Of a stretch of 64,000 nucleotides of DNA, positions 62,599-64,000 are shown in pieces. A program made the translations under genes and the position numbers. The stretch is taken from NCBI RefSeq assembly GCF_900102195.1, contig NZ_FNBE01000005.1, positions 173,649-237,648 of the forward strand. Direction: 5' to 3'. Origin of the DNA: Pseudonocardia oroxyli. Its GTDB lineage: Bacteria > Actinomycetota > Actinomycetes > Mycobacteriales > Pseudonocardiaceae. Numbering within the stretch: the first letter of the stretch is position 1; the number at the start of each line of letters is the position of its first letter. A model generated the notes under the pieces. It was not told where the DNA came from and made no database searches. It saw only the letters and a program-made list of their open reading frames with translations.

Positions 62599-64000
62599 AC
62601 GTCGGCAACGTCGGTCTCAACGTCGGGATCTTCGCCGCGTTCGTGCTGGCCACGCTGGTCGTCGTCTACCGGGTGAGCCGCAGCAACCGCACGGCGTCGG
62701 ACTACTACGCCGCGGGCCGCTCGTTCACGGGCGCGCAGAACGGGATCGCGATCTCGGGGGACTACCTGTCCGCCGCGTCGTTCCTCGGGATCGCGGGCGC
62801 CATCGCGGTCAACGGCTACGACGGCTTCCTGTACTCGATCGGCTTCCTGGTGGCGTGGCTGGTGGCGTTGCTGCTGGTCGCCGAGCTGCTGCGGAACACC
62901 GGCCGGTTCACCATGGGAGACGTCCTGAGCTTCCGGATGCGGCAGCGCCCCGTGCGGGCCGCGGCGGCCACGTCCACGCTGGTGGTCTCGTTCTTCTACC
63001 TGATCGCGCAGATGGCGGGCGCGGGCGGGCTGATCGCGCTGCTGCTGCAGATCCCGAACTCCGACCGCCTCGGGCAGTCGATCGTGATCGGCGTCGTCGG
63101 CATCGTCATGGTGATCTACGTGCTGGTCGGCGGCATGAAGGGCACGACGTACGTGCAGATCATCAAGGCCGCGCTGCTGATCGCGGGCGCGTTCGTGATG
63201 ACCTTCTGGGTGCTCGGGCAATACGGCCTGAACTTCTCCGCTCTGCTGGGCGCCGCGGTGGACGCCTCACCGAAGGGGGAGGCCCTGCTCGCGCCCGGGC
63301 TGCAGTACACGAACAAGGCGGACTTCCTGTCGCTCGGCCTGGCGCTGGTGCTCGGCACCGCGGGCCTGCCACACATCCTGATGCGCTTCTACACCGTCCC
63401 GACGGCGAAGGAGGCCCGCAAGTCCGTCGTCTGGGCCATCTGGCTGATCGGGATCTTCTACCTGTTCACGCTGGTCCTGGCTACGGCGCGGCCGCGCTCG
63501 TCGGGCCGGAGGCGATCGCCGCGGCGCCCGGCGGGGTCAACTCGGCGGCGCCGCTGCTGGCGTTCGAGCTGGGCGGGGAGATCCTCCTCGGGATCATCTC
63601 CGCGATCGCCTTCGCCACCATCCTGGCCGTCGTCGCGGGGCTGACGATCACGGCGTCGGCCTCGTTCGCGCACGACGTCTACGCCAACGTGATCCGCCGC
63701 GGGCGGCCGGACCCGGTCCGTGAGGTCCGGGTGGCGCGCACGACGGCGCTGGTCATCGGCGTCGTCGCGATCGGCGGCGGGATCCTGGCCAACGGGCAGA
63801 ACGTGGCCTTCCTCGTCGCGCTGGCCTTCGCCGTCGCGGCCAGCGCCAACCTCCCGACGATCCTGTACTCGCTGTTCTGGCGGCGGTTCAACACCACCGG
63901 CGCGCTCTGGAGCATCTACGGCGGCCTCGCGGTGTGCCTGCTGCTGATCGTGTTCTCACCCGCGGTGTCCGGGGCGAAGAACGCGATGATCCCGGGCGCG
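62595..64000 (+). pseudogene. sodium:solute symporter (ActP/MctC-like), copy 3, frameshifted and cut by window end
   Basis: Reads in frame to [12 protein letters not shown] (about residue 295), then at 63479-63482 the frame breaks: CTGG-CTACGG where CTGGG-CTACGG would restore L-G-Y-G. After shifting, the protein continues without stop to the window edge ([60 protein letters not shown]), all standard for the family. The missing base in a G-run may be a real mutation or a sequencing error; the rest looks functional. It lacks the hydrophilic insert of copies 1 and 2 and pairs with DUF485. GTG start. Confidence 0.8.

Overview
The window is about 75 percent GC or close to it, with dense genes, GTG/TTG starts and many 1-4 nt stop/start overlaps. 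Gene content and protein similarity indicate an actinobacterium of the Pseudonocardiaceae (Pseudonocardia-like; genus is inference). It begins inside recF, so the replication origin region (dnaA-dnaN) should lie just to the left.

Backbone, 1-7913 and 18553-32430: the order recF, DUF721 (DciA-like), gyrB, gyrA, DUF3566, tRNA-Ile, DLW-39 mini-protein, tRNA-Ala, membrane protein, ppiA, rhomboid, PH-domain protein, crgA, trpG, pknB, pknA, pbpA, rodA, pstP, fhaB, fhaA, tRNA-Leu closely follows the origin-proximal segment of Mycobacterium tuberculosis (Rv0003 to Rv0020c and leuT). It combines DNA topology with the Ser/Thr-kinase-controlled elongation and division module: PknA/PknB kinases, PstP phosphatase, FHA readers FhaA/FhaB, the RodA glycosyltransferase and the PbpA transpeptidase. 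These are packed on the minus strand with stop/start overlaps.

Inserted block, 7914-18548: about 10.6 kb between tRNA-Ala and the gene at the Rv0008c position. It holds a MarR-controlled quinone reductase with three operator palindromes, an MTHFR-like protein, a HEAT protein overlapping a MerR-HEAT regulator, an APC permease, a decayed mycothiol-dependent isomerase, an L,D-transpeptidase, a DUF4188 gene behind a palindrome, a DtxR-family regulator with MntR-type metal ligands, a secreted APELP-repeat protein and an alpha/beta hydrolase.

Accessory region, 32430-52752: a kinase-like protein without a P-loop, an IclR regulator with a MetE-like/TfoX/methyltransferase run, an alcohol dehydrogenase-amidohydrolase-DUF59 operon that resembles the accessory half of a propane/binuclear-iron monooxygenase cluster but lacks the oxygenase genes here, redox enzymes, a copper module (YcnI-CopC-CopD), a RecB/RNase H-like nuclease overlapping an alkylguanine-DNA methyltransferase, and an MFS exporter fused to carboxypeptidase-regulatory domains next to a YceI protein carrying the same domain.

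Transport/signalling region, 52763-64000: an Fpg/Nei glycosylase, a LytS-type sensor kinase, an S49 protease and a LytTR regulator precede three sodium:solute (acetate-type) symporter genes with DUF485-type partners. The last symporter carries a one-base frameshift and runs off the window.

A recurrent theme is long, nearly perfect inverted repeats at gene ends, several overlapping the stop codon. Function calls come from reading the protein sequences; no database search was run.
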